Of a DNA stretch of 64,000 nucleotides, positions 8,823 through 17,733 are shown in pieces. Each line of letters starts with the position of its first letter. Positions within the stretch are counted from its first letter, which is position 1. The DNA is from Lachnospiraceae bacterium (lineage in GTDB: Bacteria; Bacillota; Clostridia; Lachnospirales; Lachnospiraceae). The stretch lies in the NCBI GenBank assembly GCA_021770345.1, contig JAETRD010000009.1, forward strand, positions 62,001 to 126,000, read 5' to 3'. A program made the position numbers and the translations under genes. The notes beneath the pieces were generated by a model, which did not search any database, had not been told where the DNA came from, and saw only the letters and a list, made by a program, of their open reading frames with translations.

Positions 8823-9575
8823 GTCAAACTATATCAAATATAACCGCTTTGCCATCTGGATATAAAATTCCCTCTGCAACTCTTTTGACAGAACTTTTAC
8901 AACTGTTTTTTATGTATTAGTTCCTTTACGTCATTTACCAATGGCTCATAACCCGCAATCTCCACTCCACCCATTTCTTCTCCAATTCTCGCACCACTGG
9001 CGCGGTTTTTATAAATTCAATCATCACACAACCATTTTCATCAATGAACTGACTATTCCTCCTCCGGCGAATGAAACATCAACAGTTCGTGCAATAATTA
9101 TCTATCTGTTTACAGTTCATTTCCGCTTTGGGCAACAGCTTGTTCTTACCCCACAGTCGTTACCTATCTACTGTTTCATTGCACATTTTGGAAGGAAAAA
9201 ACTTGCTAACCCCATACAAATATCAGGTACAGAAATGTTCTGTTTAAAGTACAGATAAAGTATGATCATTTAAATATGTTTGACCTTTATTTATGGAATG
9301 TACCAAAGGCAGCAAACCAACTTGTGCAAAACTGACAAAAACATCATCTATTTTTTGGAAGATTTGTGAACACTTCCGCGTAGAACCGTGGTATTATAAT
9401 ACCTGTAAAAACCCCCAATACATTATACATATTTTTGCTATACCCCATAGTAAAAATACCTTCTCCTAAGAGGCAGCCTGATAGAGGCTGTCTTTTTTTG
9501 TTTCCTGTTTATTTATCTCCATAATGATATCGACATGCGAGAATATATTATATGGTTTTCTGTATGTCAATTCTT
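8823..9575. other. Long intergenic stretch, no convincing gene
   Basis: AT-rich DNA between flagellin and the end of the eCIS locus. A + strand open frame at 8941-9258 has no ribosome site and an atypical composition. On the minus strand, short open stretches in two frames around 8899-9060 (one containing IGEEMGGVEIAGYEPLVN) are interrupted by stops and could be a decayed coding sequence. Nothing here supports a functional gene. Confidence 0.5.
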
Positions 9576-9594
9576 TACCCTCAGCGGACAAGGG
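9576..9594. repeat. Dispersed palindrome half-site (copy 2)
   Basis: A 19-bp copy of the 6394-6443 repeat arm. It matches the right arm at 6425-6443 at 18 of 19 positions, in inverted orientation, so the two would flank csrA and flagellin as inverted repeats 3.1 kb apart. Confidence 0.6.
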
Positions 9595-9638
9595 TACGTC
9601 GGGTTTTGACACCCGCTCTTCAAAATTTGTATAAAAAC

Positions 9639-9702
9639 GACCTGTATTCCGAACGAAAAACGGTTCGCAGAACATACAGTCCTTTATTCCGGAATACAGG
9701 TC
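9639..9702 (-). terminator. Terminator at the downstream end of the eCIS locus
   Basis: A 13-bp perfect stem (9639-9651 with 9690-9702) encloses a smaller hairpin. On the minus strand it is followed by five T residues, 24 bp after the stop of the last gene of the locus. Confidence 0.7.
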
Positions 9703-9725
9703 ATTATTTCTTTGCATATTGAAAT

Positions 9726-11027
9726 TTACATATTCGCCAGCAGTGCCGCTATCTCATCCGGCGTCATCATCTTATGAGGGTCAGACAAATCCGGCATGGG
9801 AGCAGCCGGCGCCGGTTTTGGGGCGGGGGCAGATTCCGGTTCGGGAACAGGTTCCGGAATCGGTTCCGGGGCAGGTTCCGGAATCGGTTCCGCCTCTGCT
9901 GACGGTTCGTCCTCCACAAGCGGTTCGTCCTCTGCAGCGGCCTCCTCGATATCAACACCCAAATCGAGACCAAAGTCCAGACCTAATCCCATATCCAGAC
10001 CGTCCAGCAAACTTTCCTCCGCCTGGCCTCCAAGCGGTTCTTCACCCACAAGTGGTATCTCTTCACCCAACAACGGTTCCTCACTCGACAACGGCTCCTC
10101 TGTCAGTGAAAACGCATCCGTCAAAGGCTCTTCCTCCACAAGAGGTATCTCCTCGCCCAGCAGCGGCTCCTCCGGCAGGGTCAGATCTTCCGAAAACAGC
10201 GGCTCCTCCGGCAGGGAAAATGCATCCGTCAAAGGCTCTTCCTCCACAAGCGGTATCTCCTCACCCAGCAGCGGCTCCTCCGGCAAGGTCAAATCTTCCG
10301 AAAACAACGGCTCCTCCGGCAAGGTCAAATCTTCTGAAAACAGCGGCTCCTCCGGCAACGGCTCCTCCGGTATCACTGTATTTTTCGGCTGCGCCGTAAA
10401 CTCCGGTGCAGCGGCCGGAGCCGTAAGCTGCATCTGTCTTAAATCACTGATCGCCTTTGCAAATTCACTCTTTAACGACTCCTGCAATTCTCTCATGGAA
10501 TCGTCTATCACACTGCGCTGCCTGTCTAAAAGTTCGCTGTGACTGCTTCCAAGCTTTTCCTCAAAATCAAATATCTTCTCTAACATTTTGTCGTTGGAGT
10601 TTAACAACGCGTCGGCATTTTCCCTGTTCCGGCTGATCGTAACCTTTGCGATCGCCTTCTGGGCGGTGATGATATCCTCCGACGTGTGATTGCTTCCGCT
10701 CTTGCCCTCTAACTCTTCAAGCTGCTCAAACGCCTTTTTCAATAAGATATAAGAGGCTTTCTCCGACTTAAAGATATTCTCATACTGCTCTTTTGTCTCT
10801 TCCTTGCTCCGATTGATCTCCCGCAGAATCGCGTTGACAAAAACGTAGACGCCGCCCAGCAGTCCCACGGTGATCACTGCGATAAGCGGAATCATTCCCG
10901 GCAGATTCACCATGACATACAAATCCGCAACCAGTAATGCCGCCGCAATCAGTATTGATACAATCGCTGTCAACCGGTTTTTATCGCGGTTCTCGTTCTG
11001 TGGTGTAATTGTATCGTTCTTATCCAT
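9726..11027 (-). CDS. Two-helix membrane protein with acidic repeats and a FliM/FliN-like C-terminal peptide
   Basis: About 433 residues from the ATG at 11027 (GGGGGGT ribosome site; upstream ATGs at 11033 and 11072 are less well placed). Two transmembrane helices (about residues 19-39 and 44-67) are followed by a charged coiled-coil-like region (70-205). Then come nearly identical acidic repeats built from LPEEPLFSEDLT and LGEEIPLVEEEPLTDAFS (about 225-345), a Pro/Glu/Ala linker, and the C-terminal sequence MMTPDEIAALLANM. That last peptide resembles the N-terminal motif of FliM/FliN (LSQDEIDALL), which in FliM binds CheY. No enzyme domain is visible. It is the last gene of the eCIS locus and a large cytoplasmic tail is likely. 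Function unknown; a scaffold or docking role is speculation. Confidence 0.7.
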   Translation of the reverse strand: MDKNDTITPQNENRDKNRLTAIVSILIAAALLVADLYVMVNLPGMIPLIAVITVGLLGGVYVFVNAILREINRSKEETKEQYENIFKSEKASYILLKKAFEQLEELEGKSGSNHTSEDIITAQKAIAKVTISRNRENADALLNSNDKMLEKIFDFEEKLGSSHSELLDRQRSVIDDSMRELQESLKSEFAKAISDLRQMQLTAPAAAPEFTAQPKNTVIPEEPLPEEPLFSEDLTLPEEPLFSEDLTLPEEPLLGEEIPLVEEEPLTDAFSLPEEPLFSEDLTLPEEPLLGEEIPLVEEEPLTDAFSLTEEPLSSEEPLLGEEIPLVGEEPLGGQAEESLLDGLDMGLGLDFGLDLGVDIEEAAAEDEPLVEDEPSAEAEPIPEPAPEPIPEPVPEPESAPAPKPAPAAPMPDLSDPHKMMTPDEIAALLANM

Positions 11028-11117
11028 GCCCATACCCCCCGCATCTCTTTTGTTGTGGTACCATTTTATCACAAAACAAAACGCATGTCTACGCGGTTCA
11101 AAAATCGATAAAACGGC

Positions 11118-13472
11118 TCAATGCGTGTTATCATTAAGCGGCAGCAATCCCGGCAAAGCAGGCCGTCTCAATGACGACGCCGGGGTTCCTCCACGAAAAT
11201 CCCCCAAACCGCGTGATGCCGTACTCTGTCCTATTTCCGGAAGCGTCAGTTTTGCGGATTTTTCAGGCTTTTTTTTCACTTCGATTGCCCCGGGTTCTTC
11301 CCTGTTTATCCCTGCCACGATATCCGCCACCGCAGCGGCTGCCCCCTCCCATTGATCCGGGAGCAGTTCCCCTTTTAACCGGCGCAGTTCGATCAGTGCT
11401 CCGTGAACCTGCCCCGCCGCGCCGTCATGACCAATATCCGTCGACCTGCTGACGTCGAACTTTCTTTTGTAACTGCTTCCATCCCAGGCATCATTTTCCA
11501 ATTCATAATTGACAATATCTCTTCGGGGTCCCAAACCTCCTCCCGGCCTCCCCATCGCATCCAGCCATTCCCCGAGAGAAATACAATTACCTTCCCATTT
11601 ATCCTCATAGATAAGCGCATCCCTCGAATACTTTCCGTTTATATAATCCATCACATACGTTTTACCTGGTTCCGACAGCAGCATATACAAATCATAAAAT
11701 GAAGTTCTGCTCTTTACCGGCAGCAACGTCTTAAAATATTTCTCCGGGTTTGACGGAGTATTTGACTGAATCCGGGACCAGAGATTCCGGATTTCCGGAT
11801 TTTTCGTCAGCGTCGGCCACTCTTTCACATATGTCTCCAGCTTGCGATAATACCACGTCAGATAAGCAAAGATGTCTCTCTGATGATCCAAAGGCTTCAC
11901 CTCCGTGAGCTTCACCTGATCCCGTTCCAGTTCCCGAAGACGCCTGATCCTTTCCCCGCGTTCTGCCCGTATCGCCGTTATGATGCTATTGCCTTCTGTC
12001 TGAAAGTCCCGCCACTCGTTTTCCAGTTTGTCATTTAATTTTTCCTGCAGTCCGCGCTTTACCGAGATTTGCCCGTTAATACGTCTTATTGTTGTCACAT
12101 TCTGCCGCTCTCTTTGCTGTTCCGCCGCAAGCTGCTGTTCCAGCTTCCGAATCTCCCCATCCCTCCTGCAAAAGGCTCCATAATTCACAGAAATTCCACG
12201 AAACTTTGTCTTTAACTTCGTGATATCCGCCTGATTTACGGAAAACATGGCTCCCACATCCGCCACGGTATTCATGCGCTCTCTCTCACCGTCAAAATTC
12301 AGGACAGCGGCGGACCAGCCCGGAAACGCCGCAAGAGTTGCCACAGCCGAAAGTCTTTGGGAAACGGCCGCAATAAATTGATTCATCGCCGATATTTCTT
12401 TCTCTTTCCTCTGCTCATCCCTGCGAAATCTACTGTTTGCCGCTATCAGATATTCCTCCACCAATTGAATCCACGCTCTGCATCTGTCCCGGTCCGGAAT
12501 TTTCCGCTTGTCCAATTGTAAACCCGCCACGGCGGCGTCCCGGCCTTTTCTTAAGTTACTTCTCAGTTTCCCCGGCCGTTCCCCTTCCTGGTACAGGATA
12601 CTCGCCGAAGGCGCGGATATGAGCCGATCGATCAATAAAGGAATCTTTTCATATTTTATCCCGACAGTCGCCTGCGGATGCGCCGTCTTCTCCCCGCCTT
12701 TATTAATACAGTATATCCCGTCTGCACCGTTTATCAGATGGTACGTTCCGCCGACAAATTTGAGGCTGCCGGCCGTTCCCGTATACCGCTTATGCCGCAG
12801 CGCCGCCCTCCTGACAGCTTTTATCAGTCCCGCACGGTCTGTCCTCTCGTCAAATGCGTTTGTAATATACTCGAGATCCGGTCCGTCCGCCGTCACCTTA
12901 TATCCCACGCCCCCGCCAAAATCCAAAAGCGTTTCTCTTCCGGCGGATTCCAGCATACGTTCGGCGTTTACGCCCCTCTCCACATTCTCGGAAAAATACT
13001 GCATTTTCTCCTCTGCGCTTTTACCGTTCAAATCCTTTAAATCCTTCAGCTTTCTCACATTCCATGTTCCCCCGTAGGTCTGGAACTCCATCCCGATTTT
13101 GCGCTGAATCGTCTCCTGCTTCCTCTGCATCACCGGCGGCTTTGCGTGCACGATTCCACGGTCCGCCTCCTCCTCAAGCACGGGATTGCTGTTAAATGCC
13201 TCCCCGCCTGTGATCTCCTCGGCCTCCACCATTCCCTGTGCCGCCTGAATCTGGTGCACCACCTCGTGCGCGAGATGCCGCTCCTCCCCCGGTTTCATAT
13301 AGATGGAATCCCCTTTTGAAAATGCCAGCGCGCCGTACCGCTCCGGCAGCGGCGAATTGCGGAAAACGTGCACATGGTCAAGCGATACGCTGGAGCGCTC
13401 CTCGAAATCCTTTTTCATTTCATCCGGAATCCCCGTGCGATTCTCTTTTTCTTTTTCCTGATATTCATGCAT
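11118..13472 (-). CDS. DUF4157 (eCIS core domain) protein, candidate cargo or toxin
   Basis: About 784 residues from the ATG at 13472; a GTG at 13538 that overlaps the AAA+ stop is an alternative start. Residues about 15-90 form a DUF4157 domain with the metalloprotease-like HEVVH (about 69-73), preceded by LDHVHVFRNS and followed by a Glu-rich EEEADRG segment. In known eCIS loci DUF4157 marks proteins carried by or tied to the particle. The rest matches nothing I recognise: a mixed region (120-380), a strongly coiled-coil region rich in Gln, Glu and Arg (about 440-540), and a C-terminal globular part with WEGNCISLGEWLDAMGRPGG and DIGHDGAAGQVHGAL. No signal peptide or helix is visible. Delivered effector is the best guess; the toxic activity, if any, is unknown. 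Confidence 0.75.
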   Translation of the reverse strand: MHEYQEKEKENRTGIPDEMKKDFEERSSVSLDHVHVFRNSPLPERYGALAFSKGDSIYMKPGEERHLAHEVVHQIQAAQGMVEAEEITGGEAFNSNPVLEEEADRGIVHAKPPVMQRKQETIQRKIGMEFQTYGGTWNVRKLKDLKDLNGKSAEEKMQYFSENVERGVNAERMLESAGRETLLDFGGGVGYKVTADGPDLEYITNAFDERTDRAGLIKAVRRAALRHKRYTGTAGSLKFVGGTYHLINGADGIYCINKGGEKTAHPQATVGIKYEKIPLLIDRLISAPSASILYQEGERPGKLRSNLRKGRDAAVAGLQLDKRKIPDRDRCRAWIQLVEEYLIAANSRFRRDEQRKEKEISAMNQFIAAVSQRLSAVATLAAFPGWSAAVLNFDGERERMNTVADVGAMFSVNQADITKLKTKFRGISVNYGAFCRRDGEIRKLEQQLAAEQQRERQNVTTIRRINGQISVKRGLQEKLNDKLENEWRDFQTEGNSIITAIRAERGERIRRLRELERDQVKLTEVKPLDHQRDIFAYLTWYYRKLETYVKEWPTLTKNPEIRNLWSRIQSNTPSNPEKYFKTLLPVKSRTSFYDLYMLLSEPGKTYVMDYINGKYSRDALIYEDKWEGNCISLGEWLDAMGRPGGGLGPRRDIVNYELENDAWDGSSYKRKFDVSRSTDIGHDGAAGQVHGALIELRRLKGELLPDQWEGAAAAVADIVAGINREEPGAIEVKKKPEKSAKLTLPEIGQSTASRGLGDFRGGTPASSLRRPALPGLLPLNDNTH

Positions 13473-13537
13473 GGCAATCCCCATCCTTCCCGTGTACAGA
13501 TACTTAATATCTGCCTGCTTCGCAATGTATCCGTACA

Positions 13538-15577
13538 CTACTCCATCAGATACGCATACTCACCCCAAAGGTCCGCCGTCACATTCCGCTCCATCTTTTC
13601 GTATTCCATGCGAATCGACCGCAGCAAATGTGTCATGCCGAGCGGTTTTCCCTCATACAGCGCCGCAACGCAGGCATTCTGAATTACGTTTTTTATCATC
13701 CCGCCGGTCATCTCAAACTGCTTTGCCAGATAACCAATGTCAAGCGCTTCTTTCGGCAGCCTGGGCGCAAGGCAGCTTTCCCAGATGGCGCGACGCAGCG
13801 CCTCGTCCGGTTCCTGATATTTCAGGACATATTTCATTCGCCGCAAAAAAGCCTTGTCGATATTGTGGTAGAAATTTGTTGCCAGCAAAACAATACCGTC
13901 AAACCGCTCGATCCGCTGCAAAATATAGGCGACCTCCATATTGGCATAGCGGTCCTTCCCCTCCGTGACCTCGCCGCGGCGGCCGAACAGCGCGTCCGCC
14001 TCATCGAAAAACAGCACCAGATTCGTCTTTTCCGCAAAAGCAAAGACCTGCTCCAGATGCTTTTCCGTCTCCCCGATATACTTGTCCATAATGCCGGACA
14101 AATCCACCCGGTAGAGCGGAAGGTCGAGTTCGTGCGCGAGCGCATGCGCCGTCATCGTCTTGCCGGTTCCCGGCGGCCCGGCCATAAGGACCGACATCGC
14201 CCGTCCGTAAGGGTAGAGACGGGCGAGATTCCACTCCTCATAAATCCGGTACCCCTCCGCGGCCCCGCAGCAGATTTCCTCGAGTGTCCGCCGCATCTGC
14301 GGCGGCACCATAAGCTCCTCAAAATCTGTCTGCGGCTTTAAAACCTGCCCGAAAACCGCCTCTCCTCCTGCAAGGAGCACCCGGTAGCAGCTCTCGGAAA
14401 AGTTCTGGCGCTCTCCTTTTTCCCCGCACAGACTGCTCCACTCCGAAAGCGCCTCCGCAATCTCGCTCGCGTTCAGCCGGTAGCGCAGCGCACAGCGGGC
14501 CGGGCTTTCCGGGAATCCGTATTGTCCGGCAAATCCGGCAAAGACCTGTTCCCGCTCCTTTCTCGAAAGCGCGGTAAGCTCCAGTCTTGGAATCTTTTCA
14601 TCCCCGCAATCCGGAAAGCGTACTTCAAAATCCGTGCACAGCAATACCTGCACGCCCGCCGCCGAAAAAGGCTGCACCACGCGTCTGTAAAACTCCGCCG
14701 ATTGCAAATATTTTGTCTGCCCCCGTTTCATCTGCTCCGATACTTCGCCGCTGATTCCGTAGATACAGACCACGCCCCCGTACAAAAACGCTTCGTGAAC
14801 AGCCTGCGCCTGTCGCCTTTTAGCGTCCTCATTGATGTCCCGCAGCACGTCCGCCGGGATAAACAGCAGATCCCTGTTCAGCCGCACCGCGATATGCTTT
14901 GCCAGAAAACGCCGCCCGCCTTTGCCTGCCATCTGCAGCGCCGCATTTCCCGCGGCAAGCATGTCCGCTCCCGCCTCTGCAAGCGCTCCTCTCACATACA
15001 TCGGATGCGGATTTTCCCCGCAGAAAAACCATTCCGTCCATTCTTCCATCATGGGATTTTCACTGTCATCCCCGGTAAGGTATGACAAAAGCTCCTGATT
15101 TCCGTCGACATTGGCAAAGGCGGGCAATGGATTCTCTTCCACATCAAACGCACATTTCAGTCTCTTTATGCGCTCTTTTACCTCGCTGCAGTCCGGAAAT
15201 GAAACGCCGAGCATTTCATATGCGAGCTGCAATGTCGCGCGGGCTCCGGTGTAATAGTTGAGATATGCCGCAAATTCAGGCACCTGCATTGCCGCCAGCG
15301 CCAAATCTGTCACTGTCTGAATCACCGCGTCGCAGCTTCCGCCTGAAAGTCTTGCCAGAAGCGCCTGATAGCGCACAGCCTGTATCTCCTGACTCTGTTC
15401 CGCGGCTTTTAGCCGCTCCTCCGTCACACGGTCCGCGCGCATGCGCAGATACGGAAAACGCGCAAAACTGTTTTCTCTGCCGGTCTTCTCCAAATACCGG
15501 GAGGTCTCCGCAATGATCAGGTCGATCACCGTCTCTAAAAATCCCATTTTATCCCCTGCATTGTCTAAAAATCCCAT
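13538..15577 (-). CDS. eCIS-associated AAA+ ATPase (Pvc15/Afp15-like)
   Basis: A 679-residue protein. The C-terminal AAA+ module has Walker A GPPGTGKT (about residues 465-472), Walker B LVLFFDEADALFGRRG (Asp/Glu near 522), sensor 1 LLATNFYHN, an arginine-finger region FLRRM, and a small lid domain. The first 440 residues are a poorly conserved helical region. eCIS loci typically carry one AAA+ ATPase of this kind, required for assembly or particle maturation in Afp and PVC. A 30-bp tandem duplication at 15535-15599 copies the ribosome site and start, so MGFLDNAGDK and MGFLETVIDL both have a legitimate start (15577 and 15547). It overlaps the next gene region tightly (TAG/GTG). Confidence 0.88.
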   Translation of the reverse strand: MGFLDNAGDKMGFLETVIDLIIAETSRYLEKTGRENSFARFPYLRMRADRVTEERLKAAEQSQEIQAVRYQALLARLSGGSCDAVIQTVTDLALAAMQVPEFAAYLNYYTGARATLQLAYEMLGVSFPDCSEVKERIKRLKCAFDVEENPLPAFANVDGNQELLSYLTGDDSENPMMEEWTEWFFCGENPHPMYVRGALAEAGADMLAAGNAALQMAGKGGRRFLAKHIAVRLNRDLLFIPADVLRDINEDAKRRQAQAVHEAFLYGGVVCIYGISGEVSEQMKRGQTKYLQSAEFYRRVVQPFSAAGVQVLLCTDFEVRFPDCGDEKIPRLELTALSRKEREQVFAGFAGQYGFPESPARCALRYRLNASEIAEALSEWSSLCGEKGERQNFSESCYRVLLAGGEAVFGQVLKPQTDFEELMVPPQMRRTLEEICCGAAEGYRIYEEWNLARLYPYGRAMSVLMAGPPGTGKTMTAHALAHELDLPLYRVDLSGIMDKYIGETEKHLEQVFAFAEKTNLVLFFDEADALFGRRGEVTEGKDRYANMEVAYILQRIERFDGIVLLATNFYHNIDKAFLRRMKYVLKYQEPDEALRRAIWESCLAPRLPKEALDIGYLAKQFEMTGGMIKNVIQNACVAALYEGKPLGMTHLLRSIRMEYEKMERNVTADLWGEYAYLME

Positions 15578-15595
15578 TTTATCCCCCGCATCGTC

Positions 15596-17263
15596 TTATC
15601 CCCTCAGCTTTTCAAACCACGCCTGCCCGCGGCAGGCCGCGTCCTCCCTTGCACGGTCACACAGGGACAGATATTTCCGCGCTGCGCCGTCCTCCCGATA
15701 TCGGCGCAGCACATCGATAAACGCCTCCCTTGCCCTCTCATAATCTTCCTGTATATAAAGCGCAACCCCCTGCTCAAATAACTCTTTTGTCCGCTGCTTC
15801 TGCCGTCTGTCTTCCTCACTGTCCCCGTCATACACGTCGTAAACTCCCTCGAGGCGCTCCGAAAGCTTCAGATACCCAAGAAAACGGGTGTGATACGACT
15901 CCGCAAACCCGGGAATCTGTGATGCGGCACTCTTTCCTATTAATATAGACGCATGATACTCCTCCGCGAGCTCCGTCAGACGTGCCGCAAGCCTGGTCTG
16001 CTCCGAAATACCGATAATATCCATGCATGCCTCATGCCCGGCAATCCCGACCATCACCGGGCCGCGTGCAATGCCCGCCGCAAGCGTCTCCCCGCATGTC
16101 TGCAGATTGCGGCTTGCCGCAAACGCAGACGCAAGCGCCTGTTTTGCCGTATCCCGGTAAATGGCGCAGACGGCCGCCTTCTCAAACCCCCAGACCGCAC
16201 CGTCATACGCCAGCACCGCGGGAACCGTCTGTGCAAAAATTCCGTTGATATATTGAAACGTCTGCTCCGAGGAAAAATCCGGCATCACGCGCTTTGCACT
16301 CTTCGGTTCCATCGAGAGCACCGTCAGATTCGCCCTCGCCTGATCGCCGAGCCGGATATCCACAATACTCTTTTTGCGGAGTATCGCAAACGTTTCCGGC
16401 GGGATAAATTTCTGATATGCACCGTTTAGCTCCTCCATCTCCCCGATATGGCCTCTGATGCTTGCCGACATCCGATTGAATACCCGTGTGATATCTCCGA
16501 TTTCATCCCGCCTGCGCCCCGGAAGCTCGATGTTTAGATTCCCGTCCGACAGTTCCTGCACCCCCTGCTTTAAGCGTCTTATCGCGCGCACGATACCGAA
16601 CTGTACAAATACAAGCAGAATCGTCACCTCGACCAGCATCAGGAGAAACATATGACTGATTACCTCGCTTATCGCCGTCTCAAGTTCAGACTTTAACGCA
16701 TCTATTCGTTTATCTACACCGAGCACGGCAACCGTGGCGCCGTTTTCGTCCTTTAACGGGTAAAAGACGGAAATAAGGGAAACATCCTCCTGGTCTAAAA
16801 TATCGAGACGATCGCTTTTTTTCCCGGTTTTATATACCTTTCGAACCTCACCCGACGCCTCCGCGGCATAATCTTTTACCTCGTCACCGGCATTCTCGGA
16901 GTTTTCCCCGGACGCATCCATCAGCCAGACTGCCGTGTTCTCTCCCGTGGGATAGATAATATAGCAGGATTCGAGGTCAAACAGCTCCCGGACTGCAGAA
17001 AGCTGCTGTTCTGCCTTTTCATGTTCCGCATCGATCTGCGCCGTCCGCGCATAATACCGCATCTGCTCCGGCGTAAGCCCGAGGTTATACTCCGTAATCT
17101 CGGCAATGTCCATCAGTGAATCCCGGTAAGTCTTTTTATATATTTCCGCCAGAATCTGCGACAAATCGAGCACGATTGCGACCGTCATACCGATTCCAAA
17201 CAACGCAAAGAAAAAAAAGAATTTTGCCCGAAGCCCGATTTTAATCCGAAACCGTTTCTTCAT
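15596..17263 (-). CDS. Membrane receptor with HAMP and degenerate class III cyclase domain
   Basis: 555 residues. Transmembrane helix 1 (about 14-36), an external sensor region (37-202) resembling a Cache fold, helix 2 (203-224), HAMP (225-276), a class III nucleotidyl cyclase homology domain (about 311-475) and TPR-like C-terminal helices (490-545). The cyclase fold is recognisable from GIARGPVMVGIAGHEACMD and LAARLTELA, but catalytic positions are changed. The first metal Asp aligns with Glu in VLSMEP, the second metal Asp (GDA in active enzymes) aligns with Ala in FEKAAVCAIY, and the transition-state Asn aligns with Thr. It is therefore probably a sensor that no longer makes cAMP or cGMP. 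Location inside the eCIS operon suggests it signals to or anchors the system; inference only. Confidence 0.8.
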   Translation of the reverse strand: MKKRFRIKIGLRAKFFFFFALFGIGMTVAIVLDLSQILAEIYKKTYRDSLMDIAEITEYNLGLTPEQMRYYARTAQIDAEHEKAEQQLSAVRELFDLESCYIIYPTGENTAVWLMDASGENSENAGDEVKDYAAEASGEVRKVYKTGKKSDRLDILDQEDVSLISVFYPLKDENGATVAVLGVDKRIDALKSELETAISEVISHMFLLMLVEVTILLVFVQFGIVRAIRRLKQGVQELSDGNLNIELPGRRRDEIGDITRVFNRMSASIRGHIGEMEELNGAYQKFIPPETFAILRKKSIVDIRLGDQARANLTVLSMEPKSAKRVMPDFSSEQTFQYINGIFAQTVPAVLAYDGAVWGFEKAAVCAIYRDTAKQALASAFAASRNLQTCGETLAAGIARGPVMVGIAGHEACMDIIGISEQTRLAARLTELAEEYHASILIGKSAASQIPGFAESYHTRFLGYLKLSERLEGVYDVYDGDSEEDRRQKQRTKELFEQGVALYIQEDYERAREAFIDVLRRYREDGAARKYLSLCDRAREDAACRGQAWFEKLRG

Positions 17264-17316
17264 CTATGTAACTATGCTCCCTTCTTTAGGGTTGAAACTT
17301 TTAATTGCCGGCTTGC

Positions 17317-17706
17317 CTACGGTATCATCACATTCATGTTTCCCGGATTTGTAATCTGAATCACGCCGCCCCATGCGCACATCGCTTTACTGTTTTGATT
17401 GAGTGCCGGCTTATTTGCGACGAGAACCGCCGGCGAGCCGGGCGCCCACGGCGCGGGAACCACCGGGATGCAGGGCATCGGCGTGGGAACGCCGAGCGCT
17501 GCCGCCGTTGCCGCCGCCACCTGCGGATTGGCCGGATTCGTGCACATGCCGAAAGGCAGTACGTTTTTCATCGGTATGTAATCCATAATCGTCGCCATCG
17601 GCGGACCGCCCGCCGCGACACGGTTCTCCGGCGTCACGACAAGCGCCGACGGCGCTGCTCCAAAACTGCAGGCGCACATCGCGCCCGCGCATACGCAAAA
17701 TCCCAT
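17317..17706 (-). CDS. PAAR-like (DUF4280) spike-tip protein
   Basis: 129 residues, rich in Gly, Pro, Ala and Cys, beginning MGFCVCAGAMCACSFG, as in the DUF4280/PAAR-like family. It contains a central MCTNPANPQVAAAT stretch and a C-terminal MCAWGGVIQITNPG repeat-like segment. PAAR proteins form a sharp metal-stabilised cone on the end of the spike trimer in contractile systems. Its Cys residues could be metal ligands. It sits 28 bp after the 282-residue gene and before the receptor gene, within the eCIS locus. Confidence 0.85.
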   Translation of the reverse strand: MGFCVCAGAMCACSFGAAPSALVVTPENRVAAGGPPMATIMDYIPMKNVLPFGMCTNPANPQVAAATAAALGVPTPMPCIPVVPAPWAPGSPAVLVANKPALNQNSKAMCAWGGVIQITNPGNMNVMIP

Positions 17707-17733
17707 CTTATTCTCCTCTCATCCGCCGCACGG

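Noticed and set aside
8941-9258. + strand frame of 105 codons after flagellin
   Set aside because: No ribosome site, odd composition and no similarity that I recognise.
9466-9717. Minus-strand frame of 83 codons after the eCIS locus
   Set aside because: It spans the terminator hairpin and the repeat copy, so coding is unlikely.
9719-10542. + strand frames rich in Pro or Ser/Gly repeats
   Set aside because: They are the antisense reading of the acidic repeats in the 433-residue membrane protein.
15596-17263. Active adenylate cyclase
   Set aside because: Both metal-binding Asp positions and the catalytic Asn are replaced.
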